Positions 23,669 through 35,031 of a stretch of DNA of 64,000 nt are shown piece after piece. The notes under the pieces are model-generated. The model was not told the origin of the DNA. It made no database searches and saw nothing but the letters and a program-made list of their open reading frames with translations. Within the stretch, counting starts at the first letter, position 1, and the number at the start of each line of letters is the position of its first letter. The DNA is from Ampelocalamus luodianensis (lineage: Eukaryota > Streptophyta > Magnoliopsida > Poales > Poaceae). The DNA lies in assembly GCA_036346255.1 (NCBI GenBank), contig CM070623.1:8226407-8290406 (forward strand), read 5' to 3'. Both the position numbers and the translations under genes were made by a program.

Positions 23669-24016
23669 CTTCCGCTCGCGGAGCGACGGCCGCTCGAAGC
23701 GGGCGATGCCGGCGTCTAGCGGGTGGCACATCTTGGCGTCCTTGTCGCACTTGTACAGCTCGCCCGAGATCTGCTGGATCTCCGTCACGCCAGCTGCGGC
23801 CGACGACGAGCCCTTCGAGCCGAGGACCATGCCGCGGCGGTCGATGACGGCCACCACCAGGTCCTGGTGGCCGTCGCAGCACGACACACGCGAGTGGTGC
23901 TTCTTGTTGGATGATCGCCGCCTGGTATAGGTAGCGTCGTTGCGATCGAGGAACCATCCCGCAGTGGAAATAATTGCTCTCGGGGCCGGCAGCAGCACGA
24001 GGCCGTAGCTTCCCAT
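23669..24016 (-). pseudogene. tyrosinase-like gene 5' fragment, copy 1
   Basis: Minus-strand frame opening at ATG 24016 (MGSYGLVLLPAP). It continues through a basic Arg/Ser/Lys stretch (TRRRSSNKKHH), SRVSCCDGHQ and DRRGMVLGS to HPLDAGIARFERPS. It is cut by the 3' LTR of the gypsy element at 23668. The basic N-terminus followed by an RRGMVLG motif looks like the chloroplast and thylakoid targeting part of plant polyphenol oxidases. That is inference; the catalytic domain is seen only in copy 2. The frame here is uninterrupted to the break, whereas copy 2 has a 2-bp insertion near its start. It cannot encode a whole protein. Confidence 0.6.
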
Positions 24017-24248
24017 TGCGCGATCAAGCGGCAAACGATTCCTCGGCGTTAGTTCACGACAAGTTTAGGAATCCGTGACAAGATAGCTAGGGAACAAGAT
24101 AATATATGGCTAGCTGCAGGCAAGATATTCTGATCCCCGTCCTTTTTCCACCGGTGTCCACGTGAGAACATCGATCGATCGATGTGCTTGTACAAAGATT
24201 AGCTTTTGGGGTTACGCTAGACCTTAGATTTCGTGGGGTGCTAGCGGT

Positions 24249-24630
24249 GATTTTTTTTATTTTTTAATCTATTTTTTAAAAATATTTTAATGATAATATA
24301 TTCCTACCTTTATTTCTAATTCTAATCCATTTGGTCAACCCGTGGCTGATCAAACTGTGCTGTCACGCCACCGATCGCGGCGTGGCCAAACCTACCACCA
24401 TAGCCCTCCTGAGCCAACACGCTTCCGTTTTTGGACTAAGTCCTGTCACACTAAGAGAAGTGTGTGTGACAGAATTTGTTTGCCACGCTGAGATTCGTGG
24501 TGTGATAACTTGCTTTTGCCACGCTACGTGTGGTGGCGTGACTAAATGGGTCAAAATTGTAATAAAAATTAGGAAGATGTTATCATTAAAATATATTTTT
24601 AAAAATAAATTAAATAATAGTAAAAAGTTC
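24249..24630. mobile_element. MITE A (Mutator-type, 9-bp target duplication)
   Basis: 382 bp with terminal inverted repeats (GATTTTTTTTATTTTTTAATC at the left; the right end reads TTAAATAATAGTAAAAAGTTC). It is flanked by GCTAGCGGT (24240-24248) and GCTAGCGAC (24631-24639). Copy 2 shows the unoccupied site GCTAGCGAC at 42623-42631, which defines the ends. The interior contains GTCACGCCAC-like words on both strands. A 9-bp target copy with long inverted repeats fits Mutator-derived MITEs. No coding capacity. Confidence 0.82.
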
Positions 24631-25525
24631 GCTAGCGACGGGGTATGTCACATTACAAGTTATTTAGATATTTTTCCGAGGAGGACTGCACGGGGACATC
24701 CATTCCTTCCATCAGACGGTCTCAAACCGATGCAATAAATTGTTTCAGCACGTGCAACAAATCATGGCAATACGTGCGAACACTGCAAAAACACTCAAGC
24801 AACATCGGGAAAATATTTGGGAAAAAAATGGCACTCAACAACCTAGAAAAACTTGAGTAGTATTGGATACCTGAATTAGTATTTGATCAAGTTGTATTTG
24901 AAAATAGTGTAAAAAATTTCCAAAACAACAAATCTGTCTGTAAGAGGATGTTGCGATAGCACAACATTCTGAAGATGCACATGCAACATTTGAAAATACC
25001 TTATGCGACATCTCAAATAACATGTCGCAATAACCATGCAACAAAAAAATGTGCAAAAAAAATAATCTTATGCAACATAATGTTTCATGAAAACATTTAA
25101 AACGTTATAGGTTTCAGTGAATTTCGTCTAGAAGTTTCCAGAATATTTTAAGAAAGTTTCAAGCCCAAGTTTTAACAAATTTCGGATTTAAAAACTCATG
25201 TTTCAACAAAATTTAGCCAAAGAATTTCAAGAAGTTTCAAGACATTTCAACAAATTTCAATAGGTTTCATCAAGTTTTTCAACCCAACAATTTCAAAAAG
25301 TTTCGACAATTTTCAACTAAAAAGTTTTAAGAAGTACAAACAAATTTCAGTAAGTTATCCGTGGCTACAACAGCGGCGGAAGCGGCGGGCTTGTGCTCTC
25401 CTTGGCCAGCGCCAGCGGGGGCGACAACATGGAGAGGAGGGTGATGGCAGCTGATGGAGACGGGGTGTCCGATCTTTCGATGAGATTGATAAATATCGAT
25501 TTTGGTGGAGGTGAGTCTCGCGATC

Positions 25526-26480
25526 CGACTACAACCGTACAACGACGCTTGCGCCTTAGCAATCGTTGAACCAACTCCGAGATGTTATTGACTTTGCTAG
25601 AAGCGCGATCAACCTAACCACGAAGCCATATTCCTGCATGCAATCGAAGAACACGCAAGAACAAGATAAAACACAATCTAATGTATTGCAAATGTTTATA
25701 AAATACTGATAAGGTGGGATTCCGAAGGTTGTCTTGACAGGTGGTTGTCCGACACAACTGAAGAACAGAAATTTGCACAATGGTTAAACCTTAACTCAAC
25801 GAAATCCGAGAAAAACTAGAGGGGTGTGGCCTCCTTATATAGGGAGAGGGAGCCACACATATCCAAGAGCTAAGGGGGGTGACACTATTTATGGGTACTG
25901 TTCACATAAACAGTATATCTGTGAATAGTGCGGCCCAAGAGGGGTGGCCAAGGAGGTGGCCGGCCAAATAGGTTACAAGGCCCAATTTGGTCCAAACAGG
26001 TGACACAACACTTTCTTTTGATGATTACGACGTGCACAGAAAGAATTTGAAGGTGTTTCCATATTCATTAGAAAGAGGATAAGATAAGCTTTCAATCAAG
26101 TACTTGTGGACCTCAAACGGAGTCCGTATGTGAAAGTTATGCTTGTTTGAAGTCAAGGCTATCTCCGGAGGCCGAACTGGATTCCAGAATATGTCTAACC
26201 TGAACTCTTGCTTGGCTTGAACACAAAGTGACGTGGTGCTGCACAAATATACATTTTCATCATTATGTAGCATCATATAGTTCATATAATATAAAGACAC
26301 TCTTAAAAATGAGCTCACCTGATAATTTAAGTGAAGTGTACGAGCTCTTGTATTTGGAACAACAAAAATAGCAAATTTGGTTATATCTATAGAGGTTATG
26401 TCCTCATCATCCTCCCCTTCTTGAAAACAAAGCCGTCCTCGGCTTTTGATAGACTGAAAATAGGGTAACAAAGAAGTCAA
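25526..26480 (-). repeat. possible 3' end and LTR of a minus-strand LTR element
   Basis: Read on the minus strand, AAGAAGGGGAGGATGATGAGG (as the reverse of about 26405-26425) resembles the purine-rich 3' end of plant LTR elements. The following sequence holds a CTCCCTATATAAGGAGG promoter-like palindrome (about 25830-25850) and GGCCGGCCACCTCCTTGGCC-like words. No pol motif was found upstream, and neither LTR terminus can be fixed. The minus frame across 26025-26480 is probably not a gene. Confidence 0.35.
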
Positions 26481-27291
26481 GGTGTATACATGGTATATAT
26501 ATATATATATATGTCATTCGTTTTAATAGTTCTTCGATGTTGCACAATTAATGTTATAAAACAACAGCGATCATAAAAGCTCATTGTATTATTATCCCAA
26601 GAAGAATCATATATGTTAATGAGAAAAATAAAATTTCTCATATAGGAATTATTGCAACTAGTTTTGCAAATATAAGTGAAGTATTTATGCAATTCAAATC
26701 TCCGAAGTTGTAAACTTGCAGTGGTAGTAGCACATGTGGGCAAATCTACAACTTTTAGAATCAAACAAAGTTCATCCATATAATCATATTTCAATTGAGC
26801 AATAGAAAATTCATCTAGTAAGGGTGAAAAGATGTGTAAATTCTTCCATACCTCAACATCATGACGTGGATTGTCAATACTAGATGACGCAATAAGAGAT
26901 GAACATATAGGCATTGGATGAGCACAAAATTTTATTTTTCTCTAATATCGAATAAGATTCAACATACAAGAATTGTTGTCCAAAACAGTAAGCTTCAATT
27001 CATCGATGTGATCACAAGTTATGCATATTCGATATACAAGAAATTGATTGTCTACACCATAATCTCCAATAAAATTAAACTTATACCCATGGGTGTAGGC
27101 ACTAAACAAGGATTTCGAACATGCGATTTCAGAAATTTTCTTATACCCATGGGTGTAGCCAATTCCAGCCGTTTTAACCTACTGCGATAACCAAACCGTT
27201 CTGGTTAAGGCTAAGAGTAGGAAGGATAATATGAAGTCCTCAAAACATATAAAGAGACGACTTAAGTCGGTAAGGCATGTCAGAGAGACGG
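26481..27291. other. unassigned AT-rich spacer
   Basis: A minus-strand frame at 26477-26914 matches nothing I recognise and ends in a TA microsatellite (26497-26511). A 19-bp word CTTATACCCATGGGTGTAG is repeated at 27080-27098 and 27140-27158. No gene supported. Confidence 0.5.
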
Positions 27292-30200
27292 GTGTTATTT
27301 CTGTTGAATAATCCAGACTGAAAGGAACTTGGCAGATCCTTTCAGCCGGCTCCACCCTTGGTCTTCCTCCTCTTCAAATGGGTGAGATCCTTCTTCTTTG
27401 GTTGATATAGAAAAAAAATTCAGTGAGTTCTTGAGGCATCCGGTTTCTTCTACTCCTCTCTTTGGCTTTGATTTTGGAAGGGATTTTGGAGCCCTTGTAC
27501 TGCTGCAGTCCTACTTCGGCAGGAGCAAGCTCTTGATCTCCTTGTGAGCACCATCGGCCGGTTTCCCTTAGCACCTCATTCTCTGTGATTGTTTCACTGT
27601 TGGGGAAATCTGGTGCATGTGTGATTATTTCCCGTGGTGGTCTGTTCTGAATTGATTTAGAGGAGAAGAGGATTCAGTTCTTTCAGCTTTTGATGCTCTG
27701 TTGGTGTTTCATGCGAAGCATTGTGTGAGTAGTCTTGTGCGGCATTTCTCCCTGTCCCTCGGCTTCATTCTTTGGTGTGATTCCGAAGAAGAAGAGTGGC
27801 ATTGTATCTCCGAATTCTTCGTCTTTTGCTTGGGTTTGTAGGGCGATAGTTTTTATGGGTGAGTGTCTTTGACACACCTTGCCAGTTACATCACAGTGAT
27901 TTTGAATATCGCCGGCTCTGTGAGTATCTCTTCTATCTAATTGCGATTCACTTTGTTCTTATATATGTGAGTTATAGCAAAGTGATTGTTGTGGGCTTAA
28001 TTCTGCTATGTGATGATTGTCAAGATCTGAAGTTGAATAGATAACTGTAAGCAGACCTGAGCCAAGTTATTTTGCTTTCTTCTGTTAGTATTATTAAGTA
28101 GTTGTTAATCTCTCTGTTGCTAAGTTTCGGCTGAAACAAGGCTGATCTTTTCTGGTCTGAGGACTTGTTGATCCTCTGTGTTTTGTTAGCACTGTTATAT
28201 TCAGTTTGTCTGATAGGATTAAAGCTGAAATTCTTGTGAGTTATCTTGTGAGCATCTGATCTGTTATTTTTATTTCATATCAGTCTGTGTACTACTCTGT
28301 GATTTCATACTCTCTGATGGTCAAATGATACTCTGTTATTGAAAGGTTAATCTGCTGCTTTGAGATAAAACTGACATTTTAGTAAAGCTTTAGTTTGTGC
28401 TCAAGATCTATTTTATAGTTGTCATATTTATCTGGTGAAGAGTTTTTGATTGATGTGCTGAGATTGGAAAGGTTAATTCTTTTGCAACTAAATTTCTGAG
28501 AGCACTCAATTTCATCCAATATCCGAGCTTTATGCTGATATCTTACATATACATGTGGTATATGTTTAGCTTTTCATTTAGCTTAAATGCCATGGAGGTT
28601 TTACTTTTGCTTATGTTGGCTTGGTCATTTATATGTGGGTGGATTAAGGCTTTATTGTTTCATAATTATGCTGGAATTATTTATGATTATTTGCTAAAAC
28701 TGCACTTTCTACAGCACTATTGATGATCATCAAATCCATGGAAGCTCGCGTGGCCAGACTTGGGTCTTGGGTGGCATTGGGAATGCATGTGACACGGATC
28801 GAAATTCTCTGTAGTAATGCAGAGGGGTAACGAAGGAAAGTCAGTGTATTCGATCGCCTGGAAGATGGACATCGCCAATTACTCCTTTCTTGAAATTGAA
28901 CACAGATGCATCTTATAATCCGGCAAGTAGAACAGGGGGTTGGGGGCTTCATAGTGAGAAATGAAAATGGTGATTTCGTAGCGGTGGGAGCTGGCACCTT
29001 AAAAAATATGCAACATGCTTCCCATGCAGAGGCAGAATCAGTTCATCGTGCAATCCAGGTGATCACTGCAATGGGTATGGGACGTGTTATTTTGGAGATG
29101 GATGCGATAAACCTGGTAAAGGCGTTGGGCTCTACAGAGTTTGATTATTTCGATGTGGGAATCCGCATTAAGGATCTTAAGATCATGTTAGCTTGTAATT
29201 TTCTTGAGTTTAAACTCTCAGCATGTTTGAGGGAGTGTAATAAGGTTGCCGATTGCCTAGCAAGGCATGGGGCGTGTGCTGGTCTCGAGTCTGTCGTCTG
29301 GACAGAAAACATCCCAGTTTTTGCTTCGGGTTTGGTGACCAGTGATTTAGCTGTGTCCAATGTTTAATGGAATCCTTTATTCAAAAAAATGCAGAGCTGT
29401 GATGCAGCCATAGGAAACGAGTTGCTACAGTATTTTAGTGCACAAAGTACTGTAGCTACAATTCTGATTTTAATGGTTTGAAAAAGAATACTTTACCAAT
29501 TTTTACTATAGCGATGGTATTGTAGCCGTTGATCTGGACTAGTGGCTCTCAATTGAACAGTTAAAATGCATCGCTAATACACAACACCGTGCGATCCATT
29601 TTCCTACGACGTGACAAATGTTAGCTAGAGCAAGTAGTCATCAGAGTCCTTTTGTGGTGTCGATAAAAGATTTTGATTTTACTTATTATACTGGCTGGTG
29701 TCTTTATGGCAACTGTGCTCACAATTGCGCAATTTGCAATGCATTCTGTTGTTGAGCCGGAGTCGATCACACATGAAGAGCTCTCTAGCGTTGTTTGCAC
29801 AAGTTCTTGCAGTTTACTAGACTCTGGATTTTTACCTGTGTCTACTAATGGGATGTTGGTTTACAGTCTACACAACTCAAGACAAGTGAAGAACATAGTT
29901 CGACTTGTAATTAGACCTCACTGCAAATAGATAAGTATAAGAACAGTGTGCAAAATTACGAGTTTAAGGTACCCATCTATTCACCAAATGAATTTGGCAC
30001 ATATTTACCAACAATTTTCAATGCTAGTACAGTGAAAAAGAAAAGCTTTCAAGATCCCCGTTGGAATGAACTCCGAAGAACCTAGAAGAAGACGACAATT
30101 CCATGAACTAGACCGATTCACAAACAAGGATCTGATTTATCGCACTGTCTTAGTACATGTTCCTCACTTTCCCAACTCGGTCAATTCGGAGCATGATTTT

Positions 30201-30625
30201 TTAAACAAATTTGGGGCCTGTTTCGAAATTATGACGACAGTGTCTATATCTATGGCATACATCGGTAATATAAAACGGAAGGAGTATATATTTTGCAGTA
30301 CGACAACTAATACCATACTTGTTAATACCGTATCGAGGCAGAACAGTACATTTCGGTACCAGTCTATATGACGTACCATTTCGGATTTAATATAATAATA
30401 CGAGTATATATATTTATAAGTATATATTTATTTAATTATATGCACACCAAATATCACTTATAGTATTATTCCAAATACATAGTAGTACTATCAAATATAA
30501 CATATAGTTCAATAGACGGTATTATCAATTTCACCGGCATGGTCGGTATGACCAGTACGGTATGTAGAGCTACTTTATATCGGTTTAGATAGCGGTACGA
30601 TACATACCAACCAATATGCACCGGT
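27292..30625 (+). repeat. duplicated unit R2 (uninterrupted)
   Basis: Direct repeat of R1 without the Tork element. It supplies the empty site for that insertion (ATATACATGTGGT near 28548). Relative to R1 it lacks ~30 bp near 27970 and has a 7-bp tandem copy CTTGGGT near 28762. Its right end lies about 140 bp from the stop codon of the aldo-keto reductase gene. The left half (27292-28868) has no supported gene. Confidence 0.88.
28869..29367 (+). pseudogene. RNase H-like (RVT_3) frame in R2
   Basis: Identical to the frame in R1 over the main ORF (28906-29367) at DNA level, by line-by-line reading. It carries the same acidic residues and the same one-base frameshift near 28936-28948 that separates the N-terminal KLNTDASYNPAS piece. 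Flanking DNA differs by about one percent. No nearby RT domain, no obvious promoter. It could be a captured domain or a remnant of a LINE-like or host RNase H gene. Confidence 0.7.
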
Positions 30626-30760
30626 ACAGTATGATAGATATGACTAATACACGATAGATATGCCCAAAACTATGAATACTAGCATTTTCAATAGCACGGG
30701 GATAGCGTCCAGTGTTGGCGAAAATTCAGAAGCGGCGAGCGTGGACAGTTCATCTGATCG
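29368..30760. other. right part of R2 and short flank, non-coding
   Basis: Matches 17302-18560 of R1 up to about 30625. Beyond that, 30626-30760 is unique AT-rich sequence leading to the end of the reductase gene. Plus-strand frames here are short and unsupported. Confidence 0.55.
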
Positions 30761-31943
30761 TCATATTTCTCCATCCCACAGCTCCTCCAACGACTTGTAA
30801 GGCCCGTTCGGCGACACGAAATGCTCCCCCTGGCATGCCCTCCTTTGCGGTATAGTCGAGATCTTCTCCTCCTCATCCTCGTTCAGCTCCCAGTCGAAGA
30901 TCTCCATGTTCTGCCTCAACCTGTCCTTGTTGAAGCTCCTCGCCACAAAGCACACCCCCTGCTCGTACAGCCACCTCAATGCTACCTACGTATGTATAAA
31001 AACATATTCATTACACAATCACATTAAAAATCCATTAGTTTTAGAAGCTTACTCCGATCAACCTATTTTTGTTAAAAGAAATTTAAGAAAGAAAATTGTG
31101 ATGTTAATTTGAGTAGAACAAAAAACTAAATGTTGGTGAAACGAAAAAAGAAACTGTTTTTTTTGTTCGGTTTACCTGAGCAACCGTCTTGCCTTTGGTT
31201 GTGGCGACGTCGTGCAGCACGCCGCTCTCCATGACGGCGTTAGAGCCCCAGGCGGCGCCGTACGCCCCGAGCGGCGAGTACGCGGTGACGACGACGCCGT
31301 TCTTGGCGCACACATCTCGCACCTTCTCCTGCCGCCACCCGACGTTCATCTCCACCTGGTTCACGGCCGGCGGCACGGCGGCGAAGGAGAGAAGCCTGGA
31401 CATCTTGGCCGCCGAGAAGTTGCTCACGCCGATGGACCTCGCGAGGCCCAGGCGATGGCACTCCTCCATGCCGCGCCAGACGCCCTCCATGTCGAACGCC
31501 ACGAGGTCGCCAATCGAGAGGCCGTCGGTGGGGTCCTTCTTGGCGGCGGCGGCGGGCCAGTGGACGAGGAAGAGGTCCAGGTAGTCGAGGCCGAGGCGCT
31601 CGAGCGACTCCCGGAGCGCGGGGACGACGCGGGCCGGGTGCGCGTCGGTGATCCAGAGCTTGGAGGTGACGAAGAGGTCGGCGCGGGAGGCCACGGCGCC
31701 CAGCCGGACGGCGTCCGCGACGGCGGCGCCGACCGCGGGCTCCGTGCGGTAGAACGACGCGGTGTCCAGGTGGCGGTAGCCGAGGCGGACGGCGTGGAGG
31801 ATGGTGGCCGGCAGGTCGTCCGGCGTGTGCGACGAGCCCGTGCCGAAGCCCAGCACCGGCATCGCGTGGCCCGTGTTGAGGGTCACGCACGGGATGGACG
31901 CCGCCGCCGTCGCGCCACCGCTGTGCCCGTCGGCTCCGGCCAT
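30761..31943 (-). CDS. NADPH-dependent aldo-keto reductase (AKR4, DMAS-like), two exons
   Basis: Cytosolic aldo-keto reductases reduce carbonyls to alcohols with NADPH. Exon 1 is 31943-31176 (256 codons), the intron is 30986-31175 (GT...AG, 190 bp), and exon 2 is 30985-30761 (74 codons plus TGA), giving about 330 residues, the normal family length. The catalytic tetrad is visible: Asp60 and Tyr65 in HLDTASFY, Lys95 in TSKLW, His128 in LVHWP. The family motifs GFGTGSS, IGVSNFSAAK and AYSPLGA are present; the C-terminus reads SLEELWDGEI. The joined intron is in phase and there is no internal stop. The N-terminal ATG follows a TATA box by about 100 bp. The nearest known groups are grass deoxymugineic acid synthase and codeinone-reductase-like AKR4 proteins; the substrate cannot be decided here. 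GC-rich third positions are typical of grass genes and contrast with the AT-rich surroundings. Confidence 0.93.
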
Positions 31944-32041
31944 CGGGTTCTTGGGATTGGAAGGTTGGGTTTGGTTGACTCGTCTCGCGCTCTGCCTCTA
32001 GTTGAGAATTGCAAGAGGTAGAAGTGGATTAGTTAGCTTAG

Positions 32042-32047
32042 TTTATA
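32042..32047 (-). promoter_or_regulatory. probable TATA box of the aldo-keto reductase gene
   Basis: On the minus strand GGATATAAACTAAG reads as a TATA box about 100 bp upstream of the ATG at 31943. The spacing allows a short 5' leader, which is pyrimidine-rich and intron-free as far as can be seen. Confidence 0.55.
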
Positions 32048-33085
32048 TCCAGACCGCACCCAATCGGGTACCATCCGTCCGTCAAATGCAATTTTATTGT
32101 CCAATGTTATGTGTAGGGTGCAAAAGAAACAGATAATTCCCAACTGATCGAAGGCTTGCGGAGCGAATATGGGATAGAGAAATAGGTATCCAACACTATC
32201 CATATTTGACTCCGAAAAAGATATGAAATAGAATACCAGATGAACAATATCCAAGTATCCACTCCGATTGCACCCCTATCCTTCCACCAACGCATCTCCT
32301 TAAACACATCACGGCTTCCGCATCGAGCTGCTTCCACCGTCCTTCATTGCGCGTGCGGAGCGCCAACAAGACCCGCCACAGTCCTCCATCATGGGCGTGT
32401 GGAGTGTGCATCAAACCTCGCCGCCAACCTCCTCCGCATGCAGTTGGCGGTGGTGCCCAGCATCGCGTGCACGCAGCGCGCACTTGACCCCTACACCTCA
32501 CTGACCTTCCTCTGCACCTGGCGCCTCGGCGACCTTGCCGACCTCCTCTACCGTGCGACCGAGCGAAAGCCCTGGCCTCCTGCAAACGCCTCTAAAACCT
32601 TCACATGCTCCTTTTTGGTTCCTCATGTGCATAAAGGGGAAGAAAATGTTTCAAAGCTGTCATGGGTGCAGCTTGTTGAAAGAAATGGCAAGTCATATAT
32701 TTCATCAAGTTTTGCGTTACTGAGTTACAAGATTTTCTTAGTGTTTCGAACAAGTTTCATGTAGTGGGTTCCAATTTTTGGGTGGGTTTCAAGCAAGTAT
32801 AATTTTTTGGGTCAGTTTCGGATTCCCTCCCATCGCTTCGCGGCCGGCAGAAATTGTGTTCACGTGGATACAAAAACCGGCATCACTCTCGCTCTCATTC
32901 TCGAATTTATTCTTGTTCTCACGCTCAGCGTAGAGAGACAAGAGAATAGAGTGAGCGAGCGAGCGAGTTCCGATTTTGTTGTCGATTAAAGAGTGTTTAG
33001 AATAGTGTTTAGCGGCCGTATTAGTACAGAAAGGTCGACATCAAGAGTAGGAATTTTCTCCACGTGCATTATGTTTATCAATGGT
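32048..33085. other. intergenic sequence with an unsupported plus-strand frame
   Basis: A plus-strand frame at 32240-32764 (174 codons) has a GC-rich middle and matches no family I recognise. The part around 32440-32570 looks like degenerate coding sequence, possibly a gene fragment. 32620-32830 contains TTTCAAG/AGTTTC words like those in the other repetitive flanks. No promoter evidence. Confidence 0.35.
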
Positions 33086-33557
33086 GTAATTAGTTAGTCA
33101 TAATTAATTAGTCGTAATTAATTTAGTCATAGTTAATTAGTCACAATTAATTAAGTCCTAATTAAGTAGTCCTAATTAATTTACTCATAGTTAATTAGTC
33201 GTAATTAATTACTCATAATTAATTTAGTCATAATTAGTTTAGTCATAGTTAATTAGTCATGATTAATGTAGTCATAATTAATTAGTTGTAATGAATTTAG
33301 CCGTAGTTAATTAGTCATAATTAATTTATTCTTAGTAAGTTAGTCATAATTAATTAAGTCCAAATTAATTAGTCATAGTTAATTAGTCATAATTAGTTAG
33401 TCATATTTAATTTAGTCGTAGTTAATTAGTCCTAATTAATTTAGTCATAGTTAATTGGTCATAATTAATTTAGTTGTAATTATTTACTCATAATTAATTT
33501 AGTAGTAATTAATTGGTCGTAATTAATTTAGTCATAATTAATTAAGGCATTATTAAT
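33086..33557. repeat. AT-rich minisatellite (TTAATTAGTCATAA-type)
   Basis: About 470 bp of imperfect tandem units built from TAGTCATAATTAATT and TAGTCGTAATTAATT variants, usually 11-12 bp or doubles of that. It is markedly different in composition from both flanks and ends just upstream of the plant-mobile-domain pseudogene. No coding capacity. Confidence 0.9.
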
Positions 33558-33610
33558 TTGCGTCTTTCGATTAGTTCCGAACTGACTCGACATTTCATCT
33601 GTTGCAAGCC

Positions 33611-35031
33611 ATGTCTCTGCCGGGGTTACTCGAACTATTCTACGACGAACATCACCGGAGCAAGTTGTGGATCACTAGGGACGGGGGTGGTCCTCCACCC
33701 CTCGTGCTTAGGTCGGAGAAGCATTATTGGGACCTTGACCCTCGCTACGTCCCAATCCTTTGGGACACGGGCTTGTTGCCCTTTGCGAGGATGCTCCAGG
33801 TCGGCCGCTACTTCACTCTGGACGGGAGTCTCATGTCGGCACTTATTGATATATGGAGACCCGAGATGCACACGTTCCACTTTCAGTGGGAAAAGATGGC
33901 GGTCACTGTTCAGGATGTCTTATTCTTGACCGGCCTACCGATCACAGGAGGCACACTTATTCTACCCTGCCTGTTGATGGATTGGAAGGCTCGCTTGGCA
34001 TAATGGTTCAACCTACCTATGCTAGATAGGGCCCATGGTGTCCCTCATATATGACTTAGGTATTTCAGTTAATGCCCTGTTAATGCACCGGATGAGGTTG
34101 TTAAGACGCACCACGCCACATACCTTTTGCTTCTTTTCGGTTGGGCCTTGCTTCCCACCAGACAGGGTGATTGGGTGTACCCTAGCTTCTTCTGCATCGC
34201 CGAGTCTTTGGCTGACGCCAAGCCTGGGGGATGCCCCATTACAGCTTCAGATCACCCATCTTTTGCGCCACATACAGGAGTTGTGTGATGCTTCACAACG
34301 CGACACCTGTTTGAAATTGGTCCTTGTTGTTTGCTACGTGCTCTGTAGTTGTGGAGTTGGTCCCACCTTCTGGAATGTAGCACACTCGTACGCCGAATTT
34401 CATGACCCCATAGACGAGCCCACTATGGGCACCTGGTGGATTGCTTTCGAGTTACACTGGGCTAGATATAGACCGGCGAGGTGCTACCCCATGTTCCAAA
34501 ACGAGTTCGAGTTGTTGCACGATGAAAGCATTATATGGTCTCCATGGAACCTACATTTTGTAAACACGGTAGCACCATACGGACTGTTCGTGCAATGTAC
34601 GTAAGACACCGATTATGGGTGACGACCTGTCACCTTGTGTTTTCTCATATGGTGGAGCCTTAAGTGCCGCAGAGCGTAATGCGACAGTTTGATCTCTATC
34701 AGGTTGTGCCCCATCCCGATGGGAGGATGCTCGAGTAAGCTGTCCACTTGTGAGTGCAACTCCCTCCAAGTAATGTTTACAGTTCATACCTATATCCGCT
34801 CTTCTCACATAAATCCTTCTTGAATGCAGACAATTAAGGATGGGCCAACATTATGAGGACTAGTTGGCAGTCCATCATCAATGGATGACGGCTTGGATGG
34901 AGTTGGCACACATTGAGGTTCTACATGAGCAGCGGTCGTATGACGTTTGGACTTACCGTGAGTGCATCGAGTGGTACGTACCACGGTCATGCACCAGACT
35001 CACCCGTCCTCCGTTAGAGCATCCGGAGTAG
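33611..35031 (+). pseudogene. plant mobile domain (PMD/MAIN-like) gene, decayed
   Basis: The family contains transposon-derived proteins and domesticated host genes such as MAIN. The first frame opens with ATG 33611 (MSLPGLLELFYDEHH). It shows typical PMD segments: WDLDPRYVPILWDTGLLPFA, DIWRPEMHTFHF and VTVQDVLFLTGLPITGG. A stop or shift follows near 34002. Later PMD-like pieces occur in different frames: LFGWALLPTRQGDWVYP (about 34135-34185), EPTMGTWW and IIWSPWN (34035-34604 frame), MRQFDLYQVVPHP (about 34680-34720), and WTYRECIEWYVPR (about 34950-34990). At least four frame changes or stops mean it is not translated as one protein, though some may be introns. Confidence 0.75.

Larger units (their letters stand above)
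23669..25525. repeat. duplicated fragment-plus-flank unit, copy 1
   Basis: Matches 42064-44825 in the same orientation, except for copy-specific insertions (MITE A here; MITE B and a 985-bp insert there). 24640-25330 is rich in short TTTCAACAAGTTTC and GCAACAT words and has no supported gene. Similarity fades near GTGGAGGTGAGTCTCGC at about 25520. Confidence 0.8.

Noticed and set aside
26025..26914. Two minus-strand frames of about 150 codons
   Set aside because: The first overlaps a probable LTR polypurine region; the second ends in a TA microsatellite; neither shows motifs.
31212..32021. 269-codon plus-strand frame opposite the aldo-keto reductase
   Set aside because: Antisense shadow of a GC3-rich coding exon; the minus-strand product has catalytic motifs and correct length.
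33086..33557. CRISPR-like array
   Set aside because: Units are 11-24 bp, contiguous and AT-rich with no unique spacers; this is a eukaryotic minisatellite.
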